NCBI RefSeq assembly: GCF_004027225.2
Contig: NC_046358.1
Span: forward strand, 614,911-678,910
DNA from: Strigops habroptila
Taxonomy: Eukaryota > Chordata > Aves > Psittaciformes > Psittacidae
Direction: 5' to 3'
DNA: 64,000 nucleotides
Both the position numbers and the translations under genes were made by a program. Positions within the stretch are counted from its first letter, which is position 1. Each line of letters opens with the position of its first letter. This document shows positions 32,601-43,552 of this stretch, piece by piece. A model generated the notes under the pieces. That model worked only from the letters and a program-made list of their open reading frames with translations, did not search any database and was not told where the DNA came from.

Positions 32601-35600
32601 AATTTACATATATTATATGTATATATATATGCATGTACACACACAGATATATATGTTACTATCTTGGGTTGATACCATTAAAAACATGACTCAACTACAG
32701 CTGTACGTAAGCTGTTTCCTTGCTATGTATTTTAAACGTAAGAAATTCCCCATAGAATTCTTCACCCATAGAAAGTGTCTAAATAAATCAGATTTATCAC
32801 AGGATGATACAATTCTCTGATAAATCTGTTCCTTTACTTACCAGGTCATTTTGATTTTTAAAATCCCATCACTGTGTTTTACCTAGATAAGAACTTTGAG
32901 GCCAGACTAACACTTCATGTGCCTCTGAGGGAAAAAGTTCTGGTAAGAAATAGCAAAGACTCTGTCTAGCAGGTATGGAAACAGGTAGGTCTTTCCTGGG
33001 AAACATTCCCAAGCAATCAGCTTTGGAAGGAAGCAGTTTCAAGCAATAATTGTTCAATTTTTCAGAAACTAATATCTTTTTGTAAGTGACCAACACAGCT
33101 AAATCCTTTCCCCCTCCCTGCATCCCTTCTTTCACCAATAGCACTGACCACTTTTCCATCTACACGAACACACACTGCATTTCTCTGAGGGGTAATATTT
33201 TGCATAGCACGTGAAGAAATGTATTTGCAGGAGAGAGCGCTATAGTCATGGGAATTATTCTTTTTAACTTACTCATTCAAGACATCATTCTCTGTATTTT
33301 CTGCACACTCTAAAAAACAAGAAAATTATGCCATTACAATGAGAAGCACGATCATGGCTGGACTTAGATCATGGAATGCTTTGGGTTGGAAGGGACCTTA
33401 AAGCTCATCCAGTTCCAACCCCCTGCCACAAGAAGGGACATCTTCCACTAGAGCAGGTTGCTCTAAGCCCCGTCCAACCTGGCACTTTATGATCTTAAAG
33501 GTCTTTTCCAACTTACATGATTGTATAAAACATTCAGAGACAAGAATAATCTGCACAGAAAAGAATGTTCTGAACTTCTCACTCTCAATGTGCCGCCTTA
33601 TTGTGGCAAAACCCCAGAGAAGCCAAGCTGAAAAATGCATTAGCTTTTCAGACTCTTCCTGGGTAATCTTTGACAGAATGAATAGAACATTCTGCTCAGC
33701 CTTGTGTTGATGGAAACAAATCAGGTTTTGTTCTAGATGAATTTTGTCTGAAAAAAAGAAGTCTTTTTCTGATCCACAAGGTCCACAGAACCAGTAACTA
33801 ATGGGTTTTCAGCCAGTGTAGGACAAGCAGCTGAGCATACTGTTGCTTACCTGGGACTGACAGGCCTGACTTCTTAAATTCAAGCTAAAATCCTGTCGCT
33901 AACAGCCTGTAAATCCCAGCAGGAAGGGAAGAAGAAGATTTACCTGTATTTTCTCTCTCTGCTGTGTTATTCTTAAGATCTGGCTGGAAGACTCTGCAGC
34001 TATGAACAAAAACAGCATCAGTTTTTGAAACCCATCTATTTCAAAGCAAATTAAAACAATCCAAAATAAACCAGCCCTAATTTCAAGCTTTTCCACATGG
34101 TATGTTCTGAAATGAGATATCAAAAACCAGAAATGTATTGAACTTAACTGTATTTTCCAGTGAGAAAATGCCATTATCATCATTAAGATGGAAACCACTA
34201 AAAAACTTAATGGGATACAAAAATTCCTGATTATATTAAATTCACTGAACTGTTTTTTTTTCCGGCTAGGAAGAGAAAATGGATAAGGGCTCCTCTCTTA
34301 AGGCTCAAAATCAACTCAATGTAACAACAGTCACCAGTCTGCTGCTTGCATACATTTGGGACTCTTCAGTGCAGGCAGTTCTAGGGGATGCCAGGTTACA
34401 GCCTGCAGTTTGTGCTTCAATAAAGGATGCAGATCTGCATCCGTCAGCTCAGACTTACTTTATGGTGTTGGCAAAGCTGACACGGCGGGAGTTCCTCCTA
34501 CGTTTCTCTATGTTGATATCCTGACAATAAAGAACACGACAGTTTGATGCCCACAGGACTGGTCTGACTCTGTAAGCCACAATAAGCATAGCTTTTCATG
34601 AAACACAAGAAACAAAATAAAACCACTCCCAAAACCCAACAATCTAAGTCCCACAAGTACAACAGACAATAACAACATCCTTAAACTACTTTACAGTTCA
34701 GCTTGTTAAATTGCTTTATGGTTTTCCAGCTCCTCCTGACGCCCATCCCATAAGAAGTAATATCTGAAGATCCCTTTGAACTGCCTGGTTTCAAATGCAA
34801 GAAGCAGAACACCAGTCATACGATTTTTATCTGACATATCATCTGCTATACATGGGAAAATACAAGTAGTTGCTTAGCAAGAGAGTTGTGGGGGGAAAAC
34901 TAACTTCCTTTAGTTTTCCATTACAAGAACTGAAAACAAATTAGTAATAATGGTCTCCTCATGGGAGAATGTGAAGGATTCCTCAAAGAATCAGTCGCCA
35001 TTTTCCTGTAGAAATGTTTAAATGGTGTCACTGACTACATGGCCATAGCAATGCAGTGTTGCAAGCAATGTAAGGATGCAATATTACACGTGCTGAAAAG
35101 CTAATCCATCCTACCATTGCTGTGCAGTTGTCTGCAATAAGCTTCTCTAACTAAGTAGCTCTGTCTCAGCGCAGTGGAACACTTGTTGTTTAAGAAGACA
35201 CGGAGTATTGACATCCCAGGCACTACCTGTTATATCCACATGAACAAAGCCTGTAGAACACTTCATTTCTTTTAAAATGATGCCAGCTCCACAAGCAATT
35301 CTGAGTGATGCCAATGACAGTCTCCTATTGCTCCTTAGCAGGACTGCCCATCACTGTTAATAGGCATTAAGGTTGAGATGAAGACTGTGACCTGCTCTTC
35401 ATACTCAACCCAGGTTTGAAATTGATGTGTTGTGCATGAATACGTCAGGCTCATACTGCACAGTCTAGAGAACTTATGAGAGGCTTTTTCACTGAAAGCC
35501 TTATATGCTAAAAAATGACTTTTCAAGTTCCATAACCAGCAGCAGATAAAGCATTTAAATATGTGATGCAGCTGGAATCTCAGTCCATAGAACATGCCCT

Positions 35601-36871
35601 GGGTGGAAACAGCATTTAGAAAGAAATCCAAACTGAATAGGCCTATAATTACAATTCCTAAGAAACAAGAGACACTACAAACATGAAATGTATCCCCAGT
35701 GTATTTCTGGAAGAAAATGTTCATTTTTTAGCTTTTATTTGAAATAAGTTGGCAGGCTGATTATTTTTCAGATGTTAAACCCTGTTACTGACTATACCAG
35801 TTTGTAACTGGTGGATCCAAGTCAGGCTACAGCAGGAGCAAGCTACACCTGTTGATCTCTGTTTATTCTTCTTTTCTTGATGGAGGAAATATTCTGACGT
35901 AAAATAGAAGCATAAGAAAAACTCCATGGTGTCCTTGTAATATTTAGCACTCCAAACATTATCCTCCCAAGCAGTTATTACAAGAGTTTGTACACTTGCA
36001 TTATTCTAGTGACATGGTTCAATCAGCGACAAGTTGAGGAGCAAAGTGAAGGTGTGAAGAGCATCAGCAAGAAAGGACATACCTGTGTCAATTCATTCCC
36101 ATTTCCCAGATCATCCAGAGGATTTCGTGGAGCCTTTAAAATCTAAAAGAAAATATAACAGTTGAGAAGATCAGCTCCAACTACAAGGACTGATGACTTG
36201 GCTGGAGAGAGTTTCTGAGAGCCACCAGTGCCCTAGTCAATCTTGTCAATCCAGTAGGCTCTCTCTTAGCTTTTGGGATGCTTTACTTCAGCTGTGAGGA
36301 GAAAACCAGCTCCTGTTTACAGGTTCCCTTTCTCTCCTTCACTCACTCACACGGTTTTCTTTTGAGAAATGCCTTAAGTTACTCACAGAGGACAGCCGCT
36401 TCCCTCGGATGTTCTCTGTGTTATCACTGCAGGGGAAGAAAGGCAAACGGGTGTTAGAGCAGAAACCTGAACCAAGATGTATCTCTTGAACAGTATTTAA
36501 AGAAATTGATCACTCCATTCTTTTTACAAGTGTAAAGTTAAATAAAGAAGGTTGTTCAGAACAGATCATTCATCCCAGCAGTAGTCCCCAAAAGCAAGCT
36601 TTGGAAAACTCAGCAGATCGACGCGAGGGTTAGTCAGTGTCCAGACAAACCCCTGCTATGAAGTTCCCTCTGTGCTTTCCTACACATGATCAAATAAACC
36701 TCCTGTTCCTCTTCCTCACAATGGAAACCACATTTCGTACAAGAGATGCTGGAGTGCACACAGGGATTAAGAAAAGTTTTGCCTCTAAACAACAAAATTT
36801 ACACCCCAATAAAATTCTTCCAAGGTTTCAACTTACATTTCCGTGATGGGGTCTGCATAAACTTTCTCCAT
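14669..36871 (-). CDS. KNL1: KNL1 outer-kinetochore scaffold (CASC5)
   Basis: KNL1 is the KMN-network scaffold that recruits BUB1, BUBR1 and PP1 to kinetochores. 25 coding exons, minus strand, 5' to 3': 36837-36871, 36387-36426, 36083-36142, 34459-34520, 33944-33993, 33273-33309, 31994-32031, 31614-31663, 25928-31111, 25108-25252, 23957-24024, 23733-23831, 21941-22056, 21031-21121, 20012-20128, 19316-19403, 18989-19063, 18560-18599, 18342-18443, 17535-17635, 17178-17246, 16951-17060, 16308-16426, 14882-15004, 14669-14774. Total 7125 bp, 2374 aa; every phase joins. PP1-docking SSILK is at about 24-28 and RVSF at 58-61. KI motifs lie near 174 and 222, the MELT array at about 150-1400, coiled coil at about 1990-2165, and tandem RWD region from about 2166 to the end. 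Human KNL1 is about 2.3 k residues, so this looks whole. The start is the only ATG in its exon in phase with the rest. Confidence 0.97.
17755..17998 (-). mobile_element. CR1 LINE 3' fragment in a KNL1 intron
   Basis: Complement of a CR1 3' end starting with ATAGAATCATGGAATGG and ending abruptly at CTCTGGCAG near 17998. Confidence 0.88.
22342..22612 (-). mobile_element. CR1 LINE 3' fragment in a KNL1 intron
   Basis: Complement of the CR1 3' end and ORF2 C-terminus (minus frame reads RTRGNGFKLKQGKFGL then [16 protein letters not shown]). Confidence 0.88.
23549..23707 (+). mobile_element. CR1 LINE 3' end fragment in a KNL1 intron
   Basis: Sense CR1 3' end with a perfect tail of repeated ATTCTATG at 23684-23707. 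It ends only about 25 bp from the splice donor of the KNL1 exon at 23733-23831. Confidence 0.9.
24898..25020 (-). mobile_element. CR1 LINE 3' end fragment in a KNL1 intron
   Basis: Short complement of a CR1 3' end (GGAACCTTAAAGCTCCTCC and following), truncated at CCATCTAACCTGG. It ends about 90 bp below the donor end of the KNL1 exon at 25108-25252. Confidence 0.85.
25928..31111 (-). CDS. KNL1: KNL1 giant exon with MELT repeats
   Basis: Single uninterrupted 5184-bp exon (1728 codons, phase 0 at both ends) between acceptor TTTTTCCAG and donor CTGCAG|GTGAGT. It encodes roughly 15 MELT-like motifs, the MPS1 phosphorylation sites that recruit BUB3-BUB1: MDMT, MEVT, MDMT, MEIT, MDLT, MEIT, MDLT, MDIT, MEIS, MEIT, MDTT, MDIT, MEIT, MEIT, MEIT. 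Many are followed by an SHT-type tail (for example ESHT, RSHT, ASHT). KI1 (KIDITSFLAGL) and KI2 (KIDFNEFLMSLK), the BUB1/BUBR1 TPR ligands, sit just after the first MELT. The 3' part is acidic and basic, with a lysine-rich PKKAKR tract. Plus-strand open frames over this exon are shadows. Confidence 0.96.
32583..32660. repeat. AT/TATA-rich microsatellite with a CA segment
   Basis: Alternating AT/TA run interspersed with GTAC and ACACACA, in a KNL1 intron. Confidence 0.8.
33369..33523 (-). mobile_element. Short CR1 LINE fragment with internal deletion
   Basis: Complement of a CR1 3' end (GGAAGGGACCTTAAAGCTC). After CCGTCCAACCTGGC it jumps to a second plus-oriented 3'-end-like piece (GATCTTAAAGGTCTTTTCC). 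Confidence 0.8.
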
Positions 36872-37627
36872 TTCTGACGGATGTGGTACTGAAATCCAAA
36901 AACATTAACAAACCTCGGTGAGAAAACTGCATAAACCCACAAGTAGATATGAGCCTTAGATGCTGTCATCTTTCTCTCCATCTTTCTCCAGTCACTGAAA
37001 TGGACTGAAGTAAAATAAGCCTCAAGTCCATGATTTATTTTTATATACCATATTGTAAAACAGCTGTGCTCACAGTTCAGCTTTTACTGGTGACATGTCC
37101 TTTTGTTTAAAGTGAAGATTCCAGTAACTGTTGGAGATCAAACCTTACGCAATACAAATTTTCAGCCAATCCTTCCCTCACCCCAAGAATATTATATGTC
37201 AATGCCAATAACTCCCACTAGCACAGAAAACCACATTACTTATCGTAAGTTGTGTAAGGGGATCAAATGAATTAACCCACACTGACAGAATACAGACTTT
37301 ATATTGCCTTATGCTTCTTGTAAACCACAACTAAGAGCTTTTAATACCAGGTTGATATTTCCCGTAATTCAGACTCCCATAGACCTGACAAACACTACCA
37401 AAAATATACCACAGAATCAACAATACAAGACCAATCATGAAATTATCTGTGCCATTTCCTAGATGTTGGTGATGATCCCTCCATCGTGCATCCCTCCAAT
37501 AAGAACTCCACAAAGCATACTTACAGGAGAGCTATAACCAATCTGACAGAGTTTATCACCTAACTTTATTCTCCCCTTGCTAAATGTGAGCAAGCAACAT
37601 CGTAAGAGAAACCCTGGTCACTTTCTC

Positions 37628-38034
37628 CTCTGGAGCCAGGCTGAGAGAGCTGGGCTGGGGCAGCCTGGAGAAGAGAAGGCTCCTGAAGGGGACACCTTAG
37701 AGCAGCTCCAGGGCCTAAAGGGGCTCCAGGAAACCTGGAGAGGGGCTTTGGACAAGGGCCTGGAGGGACAGGACAAGGGGAATAGCTTTAACCTGCCAGA
37801 GGGGAGACTGAGATGAGCTCTGAGGCAGAAGCTCTTCCCTGTGAGGGTGCTGAGGCGCTGGCACAGGGTGCCCAGAGAAGCTGTGGCTGCCCCATCCCTG
37901 GCAGTGTTCAAGGCCAGGTTGGACACAGGGGCTTGGAGCAACCTGCTCTAGTGGAAGGTGTCTCTGCCCGTGGCGGGGGTTGGAACTGGAGGAGCTTTAA
38001 GGTCCCTTCCAACACAAACCAGGCTGGGATTAAG
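37628..38034 (+). mobile_element. CR1 LINE 3' fragment in KNL1 intron 1
   Basis: Sense CR1 ORF2 C-terminus and 3' region. Its first 85 bp or so are inverted-repeat partners of 38205-38345. It sits antisense to KNL1, between the noncoding exon 1 and the start-codon exon. Confidence 0.9.
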
Positions 38035-38204
38035 TGATTTGTAAAACTGACAATGAAATTTGACAAGTGCAAAGAGAGAGGTCTGCACAGACCTGCTCAG
38101 CTTTTGCATTTCACAGTCGCTGGCTCCAGGTTTGCTGGACCCCTGGGGGTCACACAGCCCCCCCCCACTCACAGCTACAGCACATTGCTCAGCATCCCCC
38201 TGTG

Positions 38205-38345
38205 CCTGGGAGCTGCTCTAAGGTCTCCCCTTCAGAAGCCTTCTCTTCTCCAGGCTGACCCAGCCCAGCTCTCTCAGCCTGGCTCCACAGCAGAGCTGCT
38301 CCAGCCCTCACAGCAGCTCCGGGGCCTCCTCTGGACTCACCCCAG
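38205..38345 (-). mobile_element. CR1 LINE fragment, opposite orientation
   Basis: Complement of the same CR1 portion as at 37628-37720, with a few mismatches. It lies about 500 bp away in KNL1 intron 1. Confidence 0.87.
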
Positions 38346-38579
38346 TATCTTTACAGCTTTACATATCTTTGACCTACAAGCATATGACAGCGAGTTGAGA
38401 AGCTTTTTTAATTCTATTTAGGAAGAAGCACCTCTTTTTATTCTTCTATTTGACAATTAATTCCACACAAAGAATCACTCCATAATTCTTCCAGTTCATT
38501 CACGATCTTGCAGATGCCCTCTTCGATCTTCCCCCCTTTAAGAGTAAGAACCCATTTACTGCTCTTTACGATTCCTTTT

Positions 38580-39380
38580 CACTCTCGAGCCGTTTCCCTC
38601 CCGTAGTGTTTGCTTTACCGCCCTGACAGGGCTGGCAGGCGGGAGCGCCGTCCCGAACGACCGCCAAAACTCTCCTTTAAACCTCATTGTCACTTCCAGC
38701 GCTGCTTTCCCAAACGGGAATCACTCCCTACTCATCAACCCTGCATTCACCCATCAGTTCACGCGGCGATTCCCCTCACGCCTCCCGCTCCCTCAGTGAA
38801 ATCTCCTCAGGCCCCGGCCCGACCCTCTCCTCACACGCAGCGGGACCGATCACTCCTCCCGCCTTTTGTCCGCCCGCGCTCCCGTCACCGCTCGCCGTCA
38901 GACAACGGGCACCGCCTCAGTCGCTACCCGCGCCTAGTCTCTCGCTGCCAGGCCCCGTCCTCGGCCGCGCTTACCCGCCGCTGCCGCCGCGGCCCTCCCG
39001 GCCCCGGGCCGCTGCCCCCCGCTCCGGCCGCCGCCGCTCCGCTGTTCAAACCCAACCGCCGCGCCTGCGCCTCGCGCCAAATTGCCGTCGTGACGACAGC
39101 ACAGTGGCGCCTGCCGTACAGCATGGCGCCGCCAAGCGTTCCGTACAACATGGCGATCCCCAGCAGCCAGCACGCTGCCTGTCATTTCAGCATTTCAGCT
39201 CACCAGCGCGCCCCACAATCGCAGCGATGGGGCCGGCGGGGCAGCGGCCGAGCCGCGTATTGCTGCTTGATCCCTGTGCGGAGGCCTCGCTCCGCGTTGT
39301 GCGACCAGGGGCCGAGCCGCCGGCGCCATCTCGGGGAGGGAGCGGCGGGCGGGCGGAGATAGCAGAGGCGGTGGGCGTAT
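38580..39380 (-). promoter_or_regulatory. KNL1: KNL1 CpG-island promoter and noncoding exon 1
   Basis: CpG island. On the minus strand a consensus donor (GCGG then GTAAGC) ends a candidate noncoding exon at 38975. Upstream on the minus strand lie TTTGAA (39045-39050), preceded by GGCGG five bases before it, resembling the CDE/CHR tandem of G2/M genes. TTTGGCGC, a consensus E2F site, is at 39074-39081. A GCGCCTGCGC NRF1-like site lies at 39061-39070. These fit the cell-cycle-regulated expression known for KNL1. Transcription start, probably near 39020, is inferred. Confidence 0.65.
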
Positions 39381-39415
39381 TTCCTTATAGGTTGGGCGCG
39401 AGACAGAGCTGTCGT

Positions 39416-39497
39416 GACGAGGTGGCCGAGTGGTTAAGGCGATGGACTGCTAATCCATTGTGCTCTGCACGCGTGGGTTCGAATCCCATCCTCGTCG
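39416..39497 (+). tRNA. tRNA-Ser (anticodon GCT)
   Basis: 82-nt class II tRNA. The 7-bp acceptor stem pairs GACGAGG (39416-39422) with CCTCGTC (39490-39496), and G is the discriminator. A box TGGCCGAGTGG is at 39423-39433 and B box GGTTCGAATCC at 39476-39486. The anticodon arm ATGGA-CTGCTAA-TCCAT puts GCT at 39449-39451, reading serine AGC/AGU codons. The long variable arm (TGTGCTCTGCACG) is typical of tRNA-Ser. There is no intron, and CCA is not encoded, as expected. It looks functional. Confidence 0.97.
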
Positions 39498-39508
39498 ACA
39501 CACACTTC

Positions 39509-39514
39509 TTTTTT
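39509..39514 (+). terminator. RNA polymerase III T-run terminator
   Basis: Six consecutive T residues 12 bases after the tRNA-Ser 3' end. Confidence 0.85.
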
Positions 39515-39842
39515 CCTTCATTATTTCGTTTTTCCCCCTACCCCCCACGGGCCCGGGCTGCTGCTCACCGCCCGCCACCCCCGGCGAGCTCCCGCCCTCC
39601 CGCGGGCCGCGTTCCGTGGTGCGGGGACGGGGCTGAGGGGAGCCGGGGGCTGCAGGCGGGCCCGCACCGCAGAGGGAGCCCCACTCCTCAGGGAGAAGCC
39701 CCATGTGGAGCCAGAGCAGTGTCCTGGGGGATTTAGGGGTCGTATCCCGGGTGTCAGGGTCCCTGAGGGGCTGGTGGAGCTGCCAGAGCTCGGCTGTGCC
39801 TGCAGGGTGGGCTGCTCTCCTGACCTCAGAACTGCTCTTGTG

Positions 39843-40182
39843 GAGCACAAGTGTGATGAGGAACGGCTGAGGGACCTGGGGGGGTTTAGTCTGGAGAAGA
39901 GAAGGCTCAGGGGGGACCTTCTCGCTCTCTGATACAACTGCCTGACAGGAGGATGGAGCCAGGAGGGGGCTGGTCTCTGCTCCCAAGGAACAAGGGATGG
40001 GACAAGAGGAAACGGCCTCAAGCTGCCCCAGGGCAGGTTTAGATGGAGCTGAGGAACAATTCCTTCCCCAGAGGGTGCTCAGGCATTGGAACAGGCTGCC
40101 CAGGGCAGGGCTGGAGTCACCGGCCCTGCAAGTGTTCACACACCGAATAGCCGAGGCCCCAGTGCCATGGGTTAGTGGTGGA
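39843..40182 (+). mobile_element. CR1 LINE fragment
   Basis: Sense ORF2 C-terminal part ([20 protein letters not shown]) through HWNRLPRAGLESPAL, about 340 bp downstream of the tRNA. Close relative of 6100-6430. It breaks at about 40182 without a 3' tail. Confidence 0.88.
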
Positions 40183-40282
40183 TCTCATCTCAACCTCCCT
40201 TCTGGCAGGTTAAAGCCATTCCCCCTTGCCCTGTCCCTACAAGCCCTTGTCAAAAGCCTCTCTCCCGGTTTCTTGCCGACCC
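40183..40282 (-). mobile_element. CR1 LINE fragment joined head-on to the previous copy
   Basis: Complement of CR1 sequence (CTCATCTCAACCTCCC to CCCGGTTTC), abutting the plus-oriented copy without a gap. Confidence 0.8.
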
Positions 40283-43044
40283 CCTTATATATTAGGTTTT
40301 ATTTAGGTTTAGCTATACCAAAATCCTTGTGAAAATTAGATTATACTAAACCCCATGCAGAGAATGGCTGGATCATGCCTCTACAATCTCACACATAGCA
40401 CCTAAAATGGACTAGTTAAAACACAGCTGGAAGAGTGTTGTTACGTGGAAGATGGGCATTACAATGCTGCTTTAGGGCACAATTCCAAGTCAATCCTACA
40501 CATCAGTGGGTAAAGCTCAGCAAAATTCCCAGCAGGGTTTGCCAGGAGGGTTTATTTGTACAGGTAAGTGCTTTAGCTGCTGGTGAGATGCACATTCTCC
40601 TAGTCCTTTGCTGTAGCATGAAAAGACTTACCAAAATAAAACTACTAGAGAGAGGGCTTCTTCTGGGACCTACACTCTGTGTACAGATAACCCTATGTTT
40701 TGTACAGATAACTTTGTGCTACAATCATCCCACAACCAGGGTATTTATCTCAGATCTAATCTTAGATGGCAATTTACCACATCATCTCTAACAGTCACAC
40801 TTTCCCTATTAGCAAAACACCAACTACTCACTTCTTGTGTGCATGTTTGCAGGGTATATTGGCTGGACACCAGCTCTGAACTGAAGATGAGGTAGATGCA
40901 ATTGGTGGGAGGCTCCTTATGGAAATCAACCTTAATTTTCATTGCTCAAAGTATCTTGCAGATTGAAACCCCGGGGTTTCTTTACCATCGAGGTTTGGTA
41001 ATTAAAAGCTGTTACTTGCAGCCATTATGCACAGCTGGAGAAAGGGAACACAGCTCCAGGCCTTCAACCATCCAGGCTCCATCTGCTGGCACAAGTCAGG
41101 AAAATCCCTTGCAGATGCTTGTTTCTTAGAGGGAAAAAAAAAAAGACTCAAAACCCCCAGATAACATAACCTGGGACACCTCAAAGTCTAATTTAAAACT
41201 GTTGCCCCTAAATTTACTAGTTTTCCCTTCATCTAAAGCTGCTATATAGCAGCAGAGACCCTTATTTATACACTGAAGGTGCCCAAGTTTCACTTACAGT
41301 TATATGAAATATGGATTCCAGTGCATGGAAAAGCTGGATGAGTTTTTGGTGTCATCTCTCAAACACAGGGGGCTTTTTATCCCCTTTGCTTAATGAGCTC
41401 CTGTAGCTCTGCGCTACACCTTAACACACAATAGCAAGAATAAAATAGCATCTGTGGTTAACTTACAACGACAAGAGAGCCATGGTGAGATGTGGAAGAG
41501 CAAAGCTCAAGCCTGAGTGAACTCTTATGGGAATACTCAACACATCAGCTGGATGATCCAGGAGAGTTAAAAAACCACTTTGGTGTCTCTGAGCTATTGG
41601 AAGAGGTATGCAGGGGTTTATTCTGGTTTGGTACACAAGTCCTGATCCTGAGGACTTTCAAAGCTCACCCCAAGACTGGGCCATGTTCCAGTTGATATCC
41701 ACGATATGAACAGCATCAGCTCTTCTGGATTCCTTTCTTCACCTTTACAAAAGGCTTAATATTTTAGAAGCATAGAACAAGATGCTTGTGCCCCAGTAGG
41801 GGTGGAGAGAGGTGGATATGGAGCAATGGGCTAGAAACCAGCTTGCAAACAGTCCTGAAACAACACAGTAAAGGTTCTGATTGTCTGCAGCACTCACTGG
41901 AGCTGAGGTCACCCCAGTGACATATGGAAAAGAGGGAAAAAAGATTAAAAAGAACCTGAGACAGCAGAATTATCAAAATAAACCCCCCCCCAGAAGCCAA
42001 GAAGCAACCAGATGAACACTGAGGAAAGTAAGAACTACAGTGATATTTATCATCTTGGACACATATTAATATAAAATGTATATTAAGAAGTCTTCTGCTT
42101 CATAAAGCAGCTTTTGTTTTTCTTCAAAGCTGTCACATTGAAGTGATATTAAAAATTCCACATCTCCTGCCTGGAGTACATTAAAATAAAACAGCAGCCT
42201 GACCCCTACTTTGGATCGTTGCTCAAGCATGAAGATGTTTGCAGGGAGGGACAGAGGTGGACAGGCTCTCAAGAGAAGCCAGATGTGTTTGAGAAGGCAG
42301 GAGACAGGTCACAGGGGAGGTAGCAAAAAGGCAAAAATCATCTTAACCAGTCTCCTTATAAATCTCATAAGGACAAATCTGGGGATTAGCACCTCCAAAA
42401 CCAGGCCCAATATAAAGAGATCCTCCCTAGAGTTACTAACTTTAAGTAATTATCCAAAGGAGTACAGAAAGAGCAATTCCAAAGCCAAGTCCACCTTGGT
42501 GACAGCCAGCACCAGATGGATCAGCTTCACAGTGCTCTGCTTTTCCCTCAGGGTGTTCTCAGTGATAAGGTTTGAGTTTTACAATCAGTCTGACAATAAA
42601 ATACAGTACAAGTAGTTTTGTGTATGACATCCAGCACATCAAACAACAGCCCAGCAGCTCATGGTGTCAGATACAGGAACACAGGAGGCCAGAAGAACAC
42701 TCAGGTGCTGATGTTCAGTGCATGCACTAGTATCTGTGTGGATGATCAGCAGCAGCCCCAGGTTACATGGAGGTGAAAGGCAAAGCTGCCCGTGCCTGAG
42801 CTGTGTTTGTTGCCCTGAAGTGCTGGTTCACCAATAGGCAACATAAAGCCAGTGGTGTGTTGGTAGCCCCACCTTGTGCTCACCCTCTACAGCATGAGGG
42901 CAGTTCTGCAGCCCCAGCAGCCCTTCCCAACCCCACCTCAAGCCACAGGCAGTTTGTTCACCTCAACCAACACTGGGAAAGTAAATCTTAGGTCTTTACA
43001 AGATGCTTTTCCTGGCCAGAAATGTCCATAGAGGTCCCACATCC
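40283..43044. other. Intergenic sequence between tRNA-Ser and RPUSD2
   Basis: Ordinary AT-rich sequence. No coding exon, RNA gene or clear repeat recognised. It probably includes the RPUSD2 3' UTR at its upper end. Confidence 0.5.
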
Positions 43045-43552
43045 TCACTCATTCCTCCAGTCTTCCGCTGCCCACTCGGGCATCCTGGAGCAGTACTCAA
43101 ACCCTGTGCCCTTGTAGCGCAGGGCATGCAGGTACATCACCAGCTCCTTGGGAGATGGGTCCCGCCTTATCATCTTGCACTCCACAACACAGAGGGTCCT
43201 TCTCTCCTGAAACCTTTTTCTCCCACTTCCCCATCCTGATTCTCACACGAATTGTGCTCTTTACTTTCAAGTGGTTCCAGGTTGGGCATCAGAGCTTCAG
43301 TGGACAGGCTGCTGTGTCCTTTCTCCCAGCATCCTGAGTGTCCCTCTCAGCATCCTGAGCATCTTCAGCAGGGCAGGAATTCCCACTGCTGGGATCAGCC
43401 TGCACAGGCTTTGCGCAGTCACTTGAATCACCACAGTCTTTACTTTCAGCATTAGAGTTCAAGTCCTCCTCCATAATACCCAAGATATCCAGGCTCTGTT
43501 TGGAACGATGTTCCTCTACCAGTGCCTTGAGCAGCTTCTTCATCTGTTTTGT
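43045..43552 (-). pseudogene. RPUSD2: RPUSD2 C-terminal tail, out of frame
   Basis: Continues the last RPUSD2 exon beyond its in-frame stop. Three reading frames in turn match the C-terminal half of vertebrate RPUSD2: a KIDKTDEE piece, then LLKALVEEHRSKQSLD and an acidic stretch, then EALMPNLEPLESKEHNS, and last the conserved end with MIRRDPSPKELVMYLHALRY to a TGA at 43045-43047. Human RPUSD2 ends with the same motif (DPLPQDLVMFLHALRYKG). About five single-base gains or losses are needed to explain the frame changes. They could be real decay or assembly errors. Confidence 0.7.

Noticed and set aside
38610-39736. Frames of 250 and 349 codons at the KNL1 promoter, the longer running through the tRNA
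   Set aside because: CpG-island artefact; it crosses a tRNA gene and has no known domain.
43289-43543. Separate small gene beginning MKKLLKALVEEH
   Set aside because: It matches the RPUSD2 C-terminal region and is part of its last exon in a shifted frame.
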